From Paenibacillus terricola (GTDB lineage Bacteria; Bacillota; Bacilli; Paenibacillales; Paenibacillaceae): a DNA stretch of 64,000 nucleotides. Numbering within the stretch: position 1 is the stretch's first letter; every line of letters begins with the position of its first letter. Position numbers and translations under genes: made by a program. Below are positions 51,289-60,684 of this stretch, piece after piece. The notes below the pieces were generated by a model that saw only the letters and a list, made by a program, of their open reading frames with translations, was not told where the DNA came from and did not search any database. The stretch spans positions 62,001-126,000 of the forward strand of contig NZ_JACXZA010000010.1 in assembly GCF_014779765.1 (NCBI RefSeq), given 5' to 3'.

Positions 51289-54200
51289 GGTTTGTCGCCT
51301 CCTTTCCCTTGATCCATTGCAGTGACACTAGCTGCGCTCGTTGCCGAGCTGGACGAATCTTTGGTTTCGTCCAACCCGAACTCCTCGCGTTTCTTACGCA
51401 GCTCTTTGTTGATCGAGCGAACGCCCTCTTCCACTGCTTCGCGCGTAATCTTACCGTTCAGAACAACCTCGTTCCAGATGTTTGCAATGTGACGAGTCGT
51501 GTAGTAGCCGCCGATAACGACCTCGCGTTCTTTGAACCAGTTCCATTGCTCCATGATGGCATTGATGTCTGAAGTCGACCAAGGCATTTCTTTGAGCGCC
51601 TCGATGTTCGCTGTATTCCAACGAGCTTCTACGCCGAGCAGCGATTCGAGCTCTGAGCCGAATCTCTCTTGCGTGTCTGCACTCGTCCACCATTTGAGGA
51701 AGTCCCACGATTGATCTTTCATATCCGTGCTCTTGAAAATGATGCCCGTCTGTGCCAGACCGCCAGTCGAACGGTTGATTTGCCCATCCGCTTGCTTAAT
51801 GCCTGGCATCGGCTTCATTCCCCACCAGCCAGTCAGCTCTGGAGCCGCTGTCGACAACAGGACGTAAGTCGAGTAATCCGCAACCCCGATTGGCATTTCG
51901 CCAGAACGGAAGCGATTGTAGAAGTCAGCTTGCTTCTGGATCTTGTAGTTCGTGAACAATCCCGTCCACATCTTGAATGCATTGAGCGCTTCTGGGCTGT
52001 CCAGGTTCGATTTCTTACCGTTGTCCTTATAGAACTCACCGTTCTGTTGGAACAGGAATGGCGCGAACTCGTTGATCGCCAGCGCCGGGTTATTCGGCGA
52101 GTGCGGATAATAGAAGTCCATGCCGTTCTGCTGCAGAACAGGGATCATGTTCATAACTTCTTCCCATGTATCTGGGATGTCCTTTTCTGAATAGCCGAGC
52201 TGCTCCATAATATCTTTGCGGTAGAACAACATGTTGAAGTTCTGATTCTCCGGAAGAGCGAAGCTGCCGCCATTGTACTGATATGGAATCAATGCTCCTG
52301 GACGGAAACGAGCCGCGACATCGTCATAATCCGAGAAATCTTTCAAGTTAACGAGACCATTACGAACGGCATAATCGATTGGCACTTCCGCATCGACGCC
52401 AAGCGCTACGTCAGGTGCGATGCCGGACGTATTCGCAAGCAGGAGCACCTGCGAGTTGTTCGCCGGAATAACGTTCACGTTAACCTTAATGCCTGTGCTA
52501 GGCGTGAAATCTTCATCGATCATCTGTTTAATAATGTCGACCCAATCGCGACCGCGGGCGATCCATACTTCAAGCACTTTCTCGCCTTTGTACGAGTTGC
52601 CTACGTTGCTGTAGTCCTTCGTGAACGATGTGAAGAAGTCGTAAGCCATCGTTCCCGTACGTGTAAGCCAGCCCGCCGCTGGACGCGGCCACTTCTGCTC
52701 CGGCGATTTGACGATGAGATAGTCGAGCACCATGCTCTGCTTCGTCAATCCGCTCACCCACGTACCCAGCGACGACTGCAAGTCCGTAAACTGATTCATA
52801 CGCGCTGGTATCGACTTCGTATCGTTAGCCATACTGAGCAGCACATCGCGAGCCTCGTACAGCGTACTAACTTCGGAGCTGCCTTGGTTTACGCCAAGCG
52901 CATACAAGCCTTGAATAACGTCGTCAAAATGCTTCGCCATCAATTGCAAACGAGGTACCAGGTTTACAATGTTGCGCTCCAGCGTCCAGTCGCCGTTAAC
53001 GTCAGGGTTCGTACCCGTTACTTGGATAACCTCACGACCGATAAGAGACATTTTGCGAATCGTATTCGTTACCGTCTCGAGCAGCGGTCCAAGCGCTCCG
53101 ACCTGCACTTCCATGCGGATCGTGTGCTTGCCCTTCTCGAGGTAGAACAGATAAGGATCGCTGTCATCCTTCGCGCCGAACTTGGAGATTTGCCATTCCG
53201 ATTTGTACGGGAACGTCATTTCATTCATTTCTTTGAATGGGAACTTGCCGTCGATCGTAATCGAACGCTGAACGGGAATACCATTCAAGAACCATTGTCC
53301 ATAGCGGGCACCAATCTCGTATAGGCCGCTCTCAGGCACTTCGACATCCCACTGCGCCCATTGACCGCCCGTACGCCAGCTTGCTCCGCCGAACGCATTA
53401 AGTGCAATTGCATCCTTATTGAAAGGCTCCGTATCCGGCTCGCGGTCTTCAATCCGTTTGAGCGTTGGGTCCGAACGAAGCGTCGCTTCTTCTGCCTGCA
53501 CTTTGATCAAAATGTTGCTGACTGGCTTATAGCCTTGTTCAGCATATTGCTTCTGAACATCTGCATATGTGGGAAGATGCTCAGGAGCAAATATGTAAAC
53601 GGCTCCGATGGCACCGGGCTCACGAATGTTGCCGATCCGAATCGTATGTTTGCCTTTCGTCAAGTAATAACGAAACGGATCATACGACTTGCCTTCCGAA
53701 TCTTTGAATGCACGGTTCTGCCAACCGAAAACCTCTTCCCTTCGAGGGTTGAATTCGTTGCCTTGATTGTCCTTCCAGGTTTCCCCGGTTTCTTGCCACA
53801 TACGTTGAAACTCAAGCTTCTTGGATTGATAGAACGGATAACTGCCGTCCACCTGTACGCTTCTTACGATTGAAGAACGTTTGCCTTCCATTGCGTAGTA
53901 ATCCATCGACATTTGATAGAAACCTTCCGCTGGAACATCAAACGTATATTCAACCCAGCTTTCTTCATCTTCAAGCGCCACAACATTACCTTGGCGGTCA
54001 CCTAATTGATCCAGCTTCTTTGCACCTTCGTTGCTAATTGCCGAGTAATCAGCACCATTCAACGCCAGCGAGAAATCTTCTGCATCCTTAACGTCTTGCT
54101 TGACGAGATCATCGTAGTAATCTTGATACGATGCCTCCAACTTGCTGCCCCCGTCTTCCAGCACCGAACTTTCATCGACGCCGCTCAAATCCGGCAAGCC

Positions 54201-54311
54201 TGCAAGCGCTTGATCATCATAACCTCTCGTACCGTTCCACCAAATGAAAAATCCGATCAGTGCAATTACGACAACGATCGTTACCTTAAACCTTTTCAGC
54301 CAACGAAACAC
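51285..54311 (-). CDS. Membrane-anchored solute-binding protein fused to carbohydrate-binding-like modules
   Basis: About 1008 residues: an N-terminal membrane helix (VTIVVVIALIGFFIWW, near 10-25), two beta-sandwich modules (about 85-250 and 270-410), a helical stretch to about 575, and an SBP_bac_1-type binding domain to the C-terminus. The modules share WVEYTFDVPAEGFYQMSMDY and WAQWDVEVPESGLYEIGARY and end in KGKHTIR. The binding domain has KVLEVWIARGRDWVDIIKQM and PDVALGVDAEVPIDYAVRNG. The start is set at GTG 54311, with AAGGGGG 9 bases upstream; TTG 54314 is close behind, and an ATG at 54443 would run into the upstream hairpin. A membrane-tethered fusion of this kind is unusual. Confidence 0.82.
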   Translation of the reverse strand: MFRWLKRFKVTIVVVIALIGFFIWWNGTRGYDDQALAGLPDLSGVDESSVLEDGGSKLEASYQDYYDDLVKQDVKDAEDFSLALNGADYSAISNEGAKKLDQLGDRQGNVVALEDEESWVEYTFDVPAEGFYQMSMDYYAMEGKRSSIVRSVQVDGSYPFYQSKKLEFQRMWQETGETWKDNQGNEFNPRREEVFGWQNRAFKDSEGKSYDPFRYYLTKGKHTIRIGNIREPGAIGAVYIFAPEHLPTYADVQKQYAEQGYKPVSNILIKVQAEEATLRSDPTLKRIEDREPDTEPFNKDAIALNAFGGASWRTGGQWAQWDVEVPESGLYEIGARYGQWFLNGIPVQRSITIDGKFPFKEMNEMTFPYKSEWQISKFGAKDDSDPYLFYLEKGKHTIRMEVQVGALGPLLETVTNTIRKMSLIGREVIQVTGTNPDVNGDWTLERNIVNLVPRLQLMAKHFDDVIQGLYALGVNQGSSEVSTLYEARDVLLSMANDTKSIPARMNQFTDLQSSLGTWVSGLTKQSMVLDYLIVKSPEQKWPRPAAGWLTRTGTMAYDFFTSFTKDYSNVGNSYKGEKVLEVWIARGRDWVDIIKQMIDEDFTPSTGIKVNVNVIPANNSQVLLLANTSGIAPDVALGVDAEVPIDYAVRNGLVNLKDFSDYDDVAARFRPGALIPYQYNGGSFALPENQNFNMLFYRKDIMEQLGYSEKDIPDTWEEVMNMIPVLQQNGMDFYYPHSPNNPALAINEFAPFLFQQNGEFYKDNGKKSNLDSPEALNAFKMWTGLFTNYKIQKQADFYNRFRSGEMPIGVADYSTYVLLSTAAPELTGWWGMKPMPGIKQADGQINRSTGGLAQTGIIFKSTDMKDQSWDFLKWWTSADTQERFGSELESLLGVEARWNTANIEALKEMPWSTSDINAIMEQWNWFKEREVVIGGYYTTRHIANIWNEVVLNGKITREAVEEGVRSINKELRKKREEFGLDETKDSSSSATSAASVTAMDQGKGGDKP

Positions 54312-54440
54312 CAAGGAGCACCCCCTTGCCAAATGAACTCTTGCGATTAACCTTCTGATTCGGCGCATCGTATACGATAAAAAAATACTTAACGTAGTCA
54401 CCCAAGGATGAGCGACCACTTTTATTGTCGTTTTTATCGC

Positions 54441-54494
54441 CATATTGGAAAGCTCATTTCATCAGCATCCCGGAAATGAGAGCTTTCCAATGTG
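54441..54494 (-). other. Long hairpin between binding-protein genes
   Basis: CATATTGGAAAGCTCATTTC pairs with GAAATGAGAGCTTTCCAATGTG, leaving a two-base bulge and one mismatch. Twenty pairs with a 12-base loop. It follows the terminator at 54505 and lies 130 bases ahead of the fused gene. It may protect mRNA ends or regulate read-through. Confidence 0.6.
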
Positions 54495-54504
54495 GCAAAA
54501 ACAA

Positions 54505-54535
54505 CCGAATCATCCCAAGAAGCAGGATGATTCGG
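54505..54535 (-). terminator. Terminator after the lipoprotein binding-protein gene
   Basis: CCGAATCATCC and GGATGATTCGG form a perfect 11-bp stem with a 9-base loop, and TTGTTTTTG follows on the minus strand. It would limit read-through into the operon from 54311 and favour the binding protein. Confidence 0.82.
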
Positions 54536-54550
54536 AGTTAAACCAATGAA

Positions 54551-56011
54551 TTAGCCTTGCAGCTGTTTCAGCAGCTTGTCTTTCTCTGGCTTAAGTTTCT
54601 TCTCGATGTTCTCTTGCGCTTTTGCAATCGCCGTTTTGGAGTCAACGTTTTTGTCGATTGCGTTAAGAACTTCGCCAACCCACAGCGGCCATGCAAGACC
54701 GTCAAGCGTCGTGTAACGGCGTACAGGAATCGAATCCGTCAGGGACGAGTAGAATGCGAAGTCGGATTGACCGCCGAGGTACTCATTCACATGGTTTTTG
54801 TACCAGTCGAGCGACGTGATGTTCTTCCAGTCCGGTTGAACCGATTGCTCAACTTCGATTTTCCATGCTGCTTCGGAAGTCGTGATCCACTCAGCGAATG
54901 CGAATGCTGCTTCTTTGTTTTGGCTTTGCGCAGGAATGACGAACGTCGAACCGCCCATGCCCCACTCCAGACCCCATGGCGCTTTCGTCGTTTTCCATTT
55001 GCCCTTCAGGTCAGGGAAGTTAGCCGCCAGGTCACGAGCGCCGTATGTACCAGCTACGTACATAACGGATTCACCCTTCTTAACGCGCTGCTTGCCTTTG
55101 TCGCTGTAGAGACCGTCATGTGGAGCGATTTTCAATTGCGTTACTTTCTTCGAGATATCGAGGAACTTAACGAATTCGTCCGTGTTACGAACCCAGTTCA
55201 GATCTTTGTCATAGTAGCCAAGCATGTCGCCGAGCCAGTGAACGGGTGAATCGCGCCATTCCATGGAGTACTTGTTGTTTGCTTTGAGCGTTTGCGCGAG
55301 CGTGAAGAACTGATCTGGATCTTGGATGTATTCACCCAGTTCGTCCGGATCGGAAGGCAGACCGAGTTCTTCGAAGATGTCCGAACGGTAGTATGTAACC
55401 GCTGGCGTTACGTCCCACGGCATGCCGAGCAATTGCGTACCGTCGATCGAGGACCAGCGGTTCCAGTTGTACTCGGATACGTAATCTTTATATTTACCTG
55501 CATCAAAAGGTTGTTCGAGGAGGTTCGTCAGAACGCCGCCCGTGCTGTAGCGCGGGAATTGACCTTGTTCTACGAGTGCAACGTCAGGAGCACCTTTGCC
55601 TGCAGCCAATGTCGTTTGCAGTTTGTTGTGCAGATCGTCGAATGGTACGAATACCGTTTTGAGCTTGATGTTAGGGTAAGCTGCGTTAAATGCTTTCGTC
55701 AGCGCTTCATCGTTCTTCTTATTATCGAGGAACGTCCAGAACGTTACTTCGCCGGAGATGTTAGGATCGATCGAAGATTTAGGGAACGTCATGTCGGAAG
55801 AGTTGCCTTCCGTCGTTTTTACGTCAGCATCCGCTTCAGGATCTGCAGCCGCATCATCCGTTTTTGTATCCGTACCGGTCGTATCCGCTGCTTGCGTATC
55901 TGCCTTCGTATCAGTCTTCGTATCATCCGATTTACTTCCGCCGTTGGAGCAAGCCGACAGCACGAGCGCCGCCGCTGACACAAGAACAAAAGATTTCATC
56001 CATTTACTCAT
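54551..56011 (-). CDS. Extracellular solute-binding lipoprotein (SBP_bac_1)
   Basis: 486 residues: a lipoprotein signal ending LVLSACSNGG, an Asp/Thr-rich linker of about 65 residues, then the maltose-type binding fold. Landmarks are SGEVTFWTFLDNKKNDEALT, PDVALVEQGQFPRYSTGGVL, WDVTPAVTYYRSDIFEELG and GGSTFVIPAQSQNKEAAFAF. AAAGGAGG lies 8 bases before the ATG. It is the first gene of the locus, with a cre-like site upstream. Together with the fused membrane binding protein it gives the operon two distinct binding components. The substrate is unknown. Confidence 0.9.
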   Translation of the reverse strand: MSKWMKSFVLVSAAALVLSACSNGGSKSDDTKTDTKADTQAADTTGTDTKTDDAAADPEADADVKTTEGNSSDMTFPKSSIDPNISGEVTFWTFLDNKKNDEALTKAFNAAYPNIKLKTVFVPFDDLHNKLQTTLAAGKGAPDVALVEQGQFPRYSTGGVLTNLLEQPFDAGKYKDYVSEYNWNRWSSIDGTQLLGMPWDVTPAVTYYRSDIFEELGLPSDPDELGEYIQDPDQFFTLAQTLKANNKYSMEWRDSPVHWLGDMLGYYDKDLNWVRNTDEFVKFLDISKKVTQLKIAPHDGLYSDKGKQRVKKGESVMYVAGTYGARDLAANFPDLKGKWKTTKAPWGLEWGMGGSTFVIPAQSQNKEAAFAFAEWITTSEAAWKIEVEQSVQPDWKNITSLDWYKNHVNEYLGGQSDFAFYSSLTDSIPVRRYTTLDGLAWPLWVGEVLNAIDKNVDSKTAIAKAQENIEKKLKPEKDKLLKQLQG

Positions 56012-56055
56012 TGTAGAACCCTCCTTTTTTTATCCAACCCAGTGAGCAATGCTTA

Positions 56056-56071
56056 AAGAAACCGTTTACAT
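56056..56071. promoter_or_regulatory. cre-like site upstream of the glycan operon
   Basis: ATGTAAACGGTTTCTT (minus strand) matches the extended CcpA consensus WTGNAARCGNWWNCAW at all but one position. It lies 45-60 bases before the binding-protein start codon, where CcpA would act as a roadblock. Confidence 0.48.
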
Positions 56072-56420
56072 TACCATTCAAAACAAGTATTCTAAAGTTA
56101 CCCAGATCGGTGGCCTAGCATTGAATCGCAACCCAACTTGTAAGTTTCGATATGACTCTTCGCTGCCGTTCATACTTGCGTACCTGTGGTTCGCATCATA
56201 TGAGCACTTGATCCGTGTCAGTACCGCCCCCTCAGCTTAGTTTAACAATTATATTAAGTTGTTAACTAATTTGTTACATTGTTTATTTTACCACGTATGA
56301 GTGCGTTTTCAAGTACCTAAATAGCGAAAATCGAAAAATTAATTTATATATTTATGACGGAGTTAACTTCAATGTGAAACATGGACACCTAGCTCCCTAT
56401 TTCACATTTATATAAACTAG

Positions 56421-56472
56421 AGAAAGAATCCGCTCCAATGCCCATAACGGCGCAGAAGAACGGATTCTTTCT
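56421..56472. terminator. Terminator of the EamA-family gene
   Basis: AGAAAGAATCCG pairs with CGGATTCTTTCT, 12 bases, across a 28-base loop. The minus strand continues TCTCTAGTTTAT, and the plus strand is T-rich too. Confidence 0.65.
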
Positions 56473-56502
56473 TTATCTTCTATTCTATTAATATAGCTAT
56501 TA

Positions 56503-57402
56503 CTAGGCTCCCGAGGTTCTACGGTCAATTGAAATCCATACAAGGCCCGCAGCCATCAGTACGGCTCCGCCCATCTGCCACAACGAAATTCCTTCGTCGA
56601 ACATGATATAGCCCGCTGCTACTGCTGTAGCGGGAACGACATACCGGAAGAAGTTCGAGCGGGCCGCGCCGACGCGGTACATGGCAGCATTCCATACAAT
56701 GAAGGACAAGACCGTACATATTAATACATTATATAAGGTAACGCTATATTCCTTAATGCCAAGTTCACTCCATGCAACCTCACCCCATGCCCCAATCGTC
56801 AATGGAAACATAAACAATGCTCCAAACGTAATGAACCAGGTACTTACACGCAGCGCTGAATACGTACGCATCAGCGGCATACAGGAGAGATTAAACAACG
56901 CCCCGATTAAGCTGATCGAGAACGCCATCAGGTTCCCTTTCATATTCTCGGATGACAGGCTGAAGCCTTCAGACCCGCCGAGTATGACGAGGCAGACACC
57001 TGCAATCGCAATGATTCCGCCAACCGCTAATCTCCGCGTTAACGATTCCTTCGTGAACAGCGGTGCGAATAACGCTGCGAATATCGGCCATGGAGCCACA
57101 TTCAGAAGCGAGGCATTCGCAAGCGTCGTATATTTAATTGAATACATAACGATAATTTCAAGAAGCGTGACGCCGAATAGCCCGATTAATGCCAGCTGCA
57201 GCGCTGCTCGGAGCGGTATCCCAACATTGCCTTCCTTCCAATATAATATGGCGAAGAAACAGGGTACTGCTAAACCAAAGCGTAAAAAAGCAAATAAGAT
57301 CGGATCAAACGTTTCCATCGCAATACGCGAGAAGCCGAAATTAGCTCCCCATATAGCAGCTACTGCCGCTAGTCCAACATAAGCCCATCTTTTGTTCGCC
57401 AT
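56503..57402 (-). CDS. EamA-family (drug/metabolite superfamily) transporter
   Basis: 299 residues, ten helices in two EamA repeats (WGANFGFSRIAMETFDPILFAFLRF; FSISLIGALFNLSCMPLMR). The first repeat has the typical RF/LR transition after helix 2, and the C-terminal half contains VVPATAVAAGYIMFDEGISLW, the conserved last-third segment. The start at 57402 is the best family match; the upstream ATG at 57480 has no reason to be used, but neither start has a strong ribosome site. The substrate is unknown. It is a single gene ended at 56421. Confidence 0.8.
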   Translation of the reverse strand: MANKRWAYVGLAAVAAIWGANFGFSRIAMETFDPILFAFLRFGLAVPCFFAILYWKEGNVGIPLRAALQLALIGLFGVTLLEIIVMYSIKYTTLANASLLNVAPWPIFAALFAPLFTKESLTRRLAVGGIIAIAGVCLVILGGSEGFSLSSENMKGNLMAFSISLIGALFNLSCMPLMRTYSALRVSTWFITFGALFMFPLTIGAWGEVAWSELGIKEYSVTLYNVLICTVLSFIVWNAAMYRVGAARSNFFRYVVPATAVAAGYIMFDEGISLWQMGGAVLMAAGLVWISIDRRTSGA

Positions 57403-57596
57403 AATTGAAGTTCCAGCCTGCTCTCTGTCTCGAAATGAGGTCGTCTCCGGCCATGAATACTGGACGGATATCCGAACCAATCATACGCTCGCGCCATAGC
57501 GGCTGTAAAGTGGAGCTTTTCGCTAATAATTCGTTGAATGTTTCACTTTTCCTGACCAATTAACCGCATATCGACCTACACCCCCTTACACTCGCA

Positions 57597-57626
57597 TTGT
57601 CCGAACTGCGCAATTTTTGCTATAGT
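57597..57626 (+). promoter_or_regulatory. Promoter of the CorC/HlyC gene
   Basis: TTGTCC (57597-57602) and TATAGT (57621-57626) with 18 bases between, 50 bases before the start codon. Confidence 0.5.
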
Positions 57627-57675
57627 ATTATGAAAGATACTTATAATAAACATAGAAGGATTGTGATGGAACCCA

Positions 57676-59007
57676 ATGGGCAGTACAGGCTTAAATCTGT
57701 TGTTGGTCGCTGTATTAATTGCATTGACCGCATTCTTCGTCGCTACCGAGTTCGCAATTATCAGAATTCGTAGTAGCCGCGTCGATCAATTAGTACAAGA
57801 GGGCCGCAACAATGCATTAGCCGTTCAACGCGTAACAAGCAACTTGGACGGATATCTTTCCGCCTGCCAGCTCGGTATTACGATTACAGCGCTCGGATTA
57901 GGTTGGCTCGGTGAACCAACGGTCGAGCAAATGCTGTTACCGCTGTTTGATGCATGGAATATGAACAGTGAAGCATCGCATATTGTTTCATTCCTTATCG
58001 CATTTGTAACCATCACGTTCCTCCACGTTGTAGTTGGCGAGCTAGCGCCTAAGACTTGGGCCATTCAAAAGGCGGAATTCATCAGCCTCGCGGTTGCCAA
58101 GCCGATTATCTGGTTCCACAAGGTTCTGTATCCTTTCATCTGGCTGTTAAACGGTTCAGCGAATATGCTTATCCGTCTGTTCGGTCTTAAGCCCGCGAAG
58201 GAACATGAGGAAGCCCACAGCGAAGAAGAGATTCAGATCATTCTCGAGGACAGCTTCCAGAGCGGCAAAATTAATAATACGGAATATGGCTACGTTAGCC
58301 GAATATTCGCTTTCGACGAAATGCTGGCCAAAGAAATCATGGTGCCACGTACCGATATGATCTGCTTGTTCACAAGCAAGTCAATCGATGACAATATGGC
58401 GGTCATCCGCCGCGAGCAGTATACCCGCTTCCCGATTGCCTTCGACAGCAAAGACCAAATCATTGGTATGATCAACACGAAGCAGCTGTTCCTTCAGCAG
58501 CAGGAAGGCGAACCGACTAACTTCGAGAAGCTGATCCGCCCTGTTATGACCGTACCGGAAGTTATGCCTGTTAAGACGCTTCTTCGTAAAATGCAGCAGG
58601 AACGCATGCATATCGCGATTCTGATGGATGAATACGGCGGCACATCGGGTATGATAACGATTGAGGACATTCTTGAGATTATCGTTGGCGAGATTCGCGA
58701 CGAATTCGATGCGGACGAACGCAGAGACATTGAGAAGTTGGCAGACAACTGTTACTTGCTCGATGGCAAAGTATCGCTCGATGAGTTGGGCCATCTGATT
58801 GGCGAAGATTTAACGCATGAAGAAGTCGACACCGTCGGCGGCTGGCTGTACAACGAAATTCAAGATCCGAAGCCTAACAAACAGTTCGTGCACGACAATT
58901 TGCGGTTTATTATCCGTGAGGTCGGCAAACATCGTATTAAGAAAATCGAACTTATTATAGAAAATAATAACGACGAAGCGCTCATTGCTGAGCCCAGCGT
59001 CGTCTAA
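57676..59007 (+). CDS. Hemolysin-III/CorC family membrane protein (CNNM, CBS pair, CorC_HlyC)
   Basis: 443 residues: CNNM/DUF21 membrane domain with four helices (LLLVAVLIALTAFFVATEFAII), then two CBS modules around KEIMVPRTDMICLF and RFPIAFDSKDQIIGMINTK. The C-terminal CorC_HlyC domain has DEYGGTSGMITIEDILEIIV. Members such as YhdP, YugS and MpfA are linked to magnesium efflux, and the hemolysin name is historical. A weak AGAAGGA lies some distance before the ATG. It is a single gene, convergent with msrAB. Confidence 0.9.
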   Translation: MGSTGLNLLLVAVLIALTAFFVATEFAIIRIRSSRVDQLVQEGRNNALAVQRVTSNLDGYLSACQLGITITALGLGWLGEPTVEQMLLPLFDAWNMNSEASHIVSFLIAFVTITFLHVVVGELAPKTWAIQKAEFISLAVAKPIIWFHKVLYPFIWLLNGSANMLIRLFGLKPAKEHEEAHSEEEIQIILEDSFQSGKINNTEYGYVSRIFAFDEMLAKEIMVPRTDMICLFTSKSIDDNMAVIRREQYTRFPIAFDSKDQIIGMINTKQLFLQQQEGEPTNFEKLIRPVMTVPEVMPVKTLLRKMQQERMHIAILMDEYGGTSGMITIEDILEIIVGEIRDEFDADERRDIEKLADNCYLLDGKVSLDELGHLIGEDLTHEEVDTVGGWLYNEIQDPKPNKQFVHDNLRFIIREVGKHRIKKIELIIENNNDEALIAEPSVV

Positions 59008-59019
59008 CCAGCACAAGAT

Positions 59020-59049
59020 AGCCCCGAGGCCATTATGGCCTCGGGGCTT
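59020..59049. terminator. Bidirectional terminator
   Basis: AGCCCCGAGGCC-ATTAT-GGCCTCGGGGCT is a perfect 12-bp stem; TTTGTCTT follows on the plus strand. It ends both the CorC-like and the msrAB transcripts. Confidence 0.85.
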
Positions 59050-59053
59050 TGTC

Positions 59054-60019
59054 TTATTGCTTGAACAGCTTCTTGTACTCGCCGTACCCTTCTGCTTCAA
59101 GCTGGCCAACGGGAATGAACCGCAGCGCAGCTGAATTGATGCAGTACCGCAGACCGCCGAGGTCGCGCGGGCCGTCCTCGAATACATGGCCAAGATGCGA
59201 ATCCGCCACTTGGCTGCGGACTTCCGTGCGCACCATCCCGTGCGTCACATCCAGCACCTCTTCAACAGCGGTCGCTTGCAGCGGCTTCGTGAAGCTTGGC
59301 CAGCCGCAGCCGGAGTCGAATTTGTCCAACGAGCTGAACAACGGCTCCCCGGAGACGATATCGACGTAGAGACCCGCTTCCTTGTGATCCCAGAACTCAT
59401 TGCGGAACGGCGGCTCCGTCGCGCTGTTCTGCGTTACTTCGTACTGCGCCGGCGTCAGCCGCTTGCGCAGGCTCGCCTCATCCTCGCGATGCTTCCAGTG
59501 CTGCGTGATGAAGGCGTCGCGCCCTGAGCCTTTACGGTACATTTTGTAACGGAGCGGTTGTTTCTTATGGTAATCTTGATGATAATCCTCTGCTGCATAG
59601 AAGGGCGCCGCTGGCTCCACCGAGACAACAATCGGACGATCAAACCGGCCGCTCGTCTCGAGCTCCTGCTTCGAGCTTTCAGCCAATTGACGCTGCGTTT
59701 CATTATGATAGAAAATAGCTGGCCGATACGAGTCTCCCCGATCGTGGAATTGTCCGCCGCTATCCGTTGGATCAATCTGACGCCAGAAAATTTCGAGCAG
59801 CTTCTCGTAAGGGAACTGTTCGGGATCGAACGTAATCTGAACCGCTTCTGTATGTCCTGTGCCGCCTCGGCATACTTCCTCGTAGGTCGGATTAACCGTC
59901 GATCCTCCCGTATAGCCGGAAATAACACTTATAATGCCTGGCATCTCCTCGAACGGCTTCACCATGCACCAGAAGCATCCTCCTGCGAATGTAGCCTGTT
60001 CTGAACGCTGTTCACTCAT
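59054..60019 (-). CDS. msrAB: Fused peptide methionine sulfoxide reductase MsrA-MsrB
   Basis: 321 residues: MsrA at the N-terminus with GCFWC (Cys 15 as nucleophile) and YTGGST, then MsrB (from about residue 180). MsrB has [32 protein letters not shown] and [11 protein letters not shown] with the catalytic Cys. The zinc CxxC pairs of some MsrB are absent. It reduces both stereoisomers of oxidised methionine in proteins, in the cytoplasm since no signal is present. AAAGGAG lies before the ATG at 60019; the frame continues upstream to 60097 but lacks a site there. Confidence 0.92.
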   Translation of the reverse strand: MSEQRSEQATFAGGCFWCMVKPFEEMPGIISVISGYTGGSTVNPTYEEVCRGGTGHTEAVQITFDPEQFPYEKLLEIFWRQIDPTDSGGQFHDRGDSYRPAIFYHNETQRQLAESSKQELETSGRFDRPIVVSVEPAAPFYAAEDYHQDYHKKQPLRYKMYRKGSGRDAFITQHWKHREDEASLRKRLTPAQYEVTQNSATEPPFRNEFWDHKEAGLYVDIVSGEPLFSSLDKFDSGCGWPSFTKPLQATAVEEVLDVTHGMVRTEVRSQVADSHLGHVFEDGPRDLGGLRYCINSAALRFIPVGQLEAEGYGEYKKLFKQ

Positions 60020-60252
60020 TTCGATGCAGCTCCTTTCTTCTCCAACATACTTGACTGCTTCGATTATACTGCAACAACGCGCCGTGAACAAATTCAAACA
60101 AAAAGCCCAATGCGCCCAATCCTATCATTTTTTTTGTTACAATATAATGACACTCGCAACTATTGCGAGGGGCTTATTCGTCTTACTAGAGAACGCACGC
60201 ACGTCCGTTCACTTGCGAAATTGCCTAATATCTGCACAAGAGGTGAACGAAA

Positions 60253-60684
60253 ATGGAAACACCGATTCAAACCGCATCACAAACAGCCCGCTCGACAGGA
60301 CGCTCCGCACAACGCCGCAGCAATCGCGCCTTTATCGTCTTCGTCATTCTATGGGTAATGCTGATTGGCGCAGGAATTGCAGGAGCCAAGCTGTATTCCG
60401 ACCATCTGACCAGTTCGATGACAGCCGACATTAATAGACAGACGAACGTGAAGCTTACAGCCATGCAGAAGCAATACGATGAACGACTGCAAGCTGCCGA
60501 GTCGAGCTATAAGAGTGAGATCGCCGCGCTTCAAGGCAAGATTGATGCCCTTAACGAGCTGCTGACCTTCACGAAGGACAATGCAAGCGCCAAGACGGAC
60601 AACAGCAACAAGCTGTTCACGCAGCTTAGCGAAGTGAAGAAACAGCTCGAAGAGCTGAAGAAAAACCTGGACGTGCTCAAATGA
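60253..60684 (+). CDS. Small membrane protein with coiled-coil domain
   Basis: 143 residues: a basic Ser/Arg-rich N-terminus, one membrane helix (AFIVFVILWVMLIGAGIAGAK), and a long heptad-type coiled coil (from about 55 to the end, EEL/KKN at its tail). No family recognised. Its stop overlaps the start of the next gene by 4 bases (ATGA), so the two are coupled and probably work together at the cell surface. Confidence 0.72.
   Translation: METPIQTASQTARSTGRSAQRRSNRAFIVFVILWVMLIGAGIAGAKLYSDHLTSSMTADINRQTNVKLTAMQKQYDERLQAAESSYKSEIAALQGKIDALNELLTFTKDNASAKTDNSNKLFTQLSEVKKQLEELKKNLDVLK

Larger units (their letters stand above)
56012..56502. other. Intergenic region upstream of the glycan operon
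   Basis: 491 bases, mostly A/T-rich, holding the cre-like site, a GGTTGCGATT (minus, near 56125-56134) that partly matches the galactan motif, and the terminator at 56421. The operon promoter is likely here, but no -35/-10 pair is clear. No RNA gene or reading frame is supported. Confidence 0.5.
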
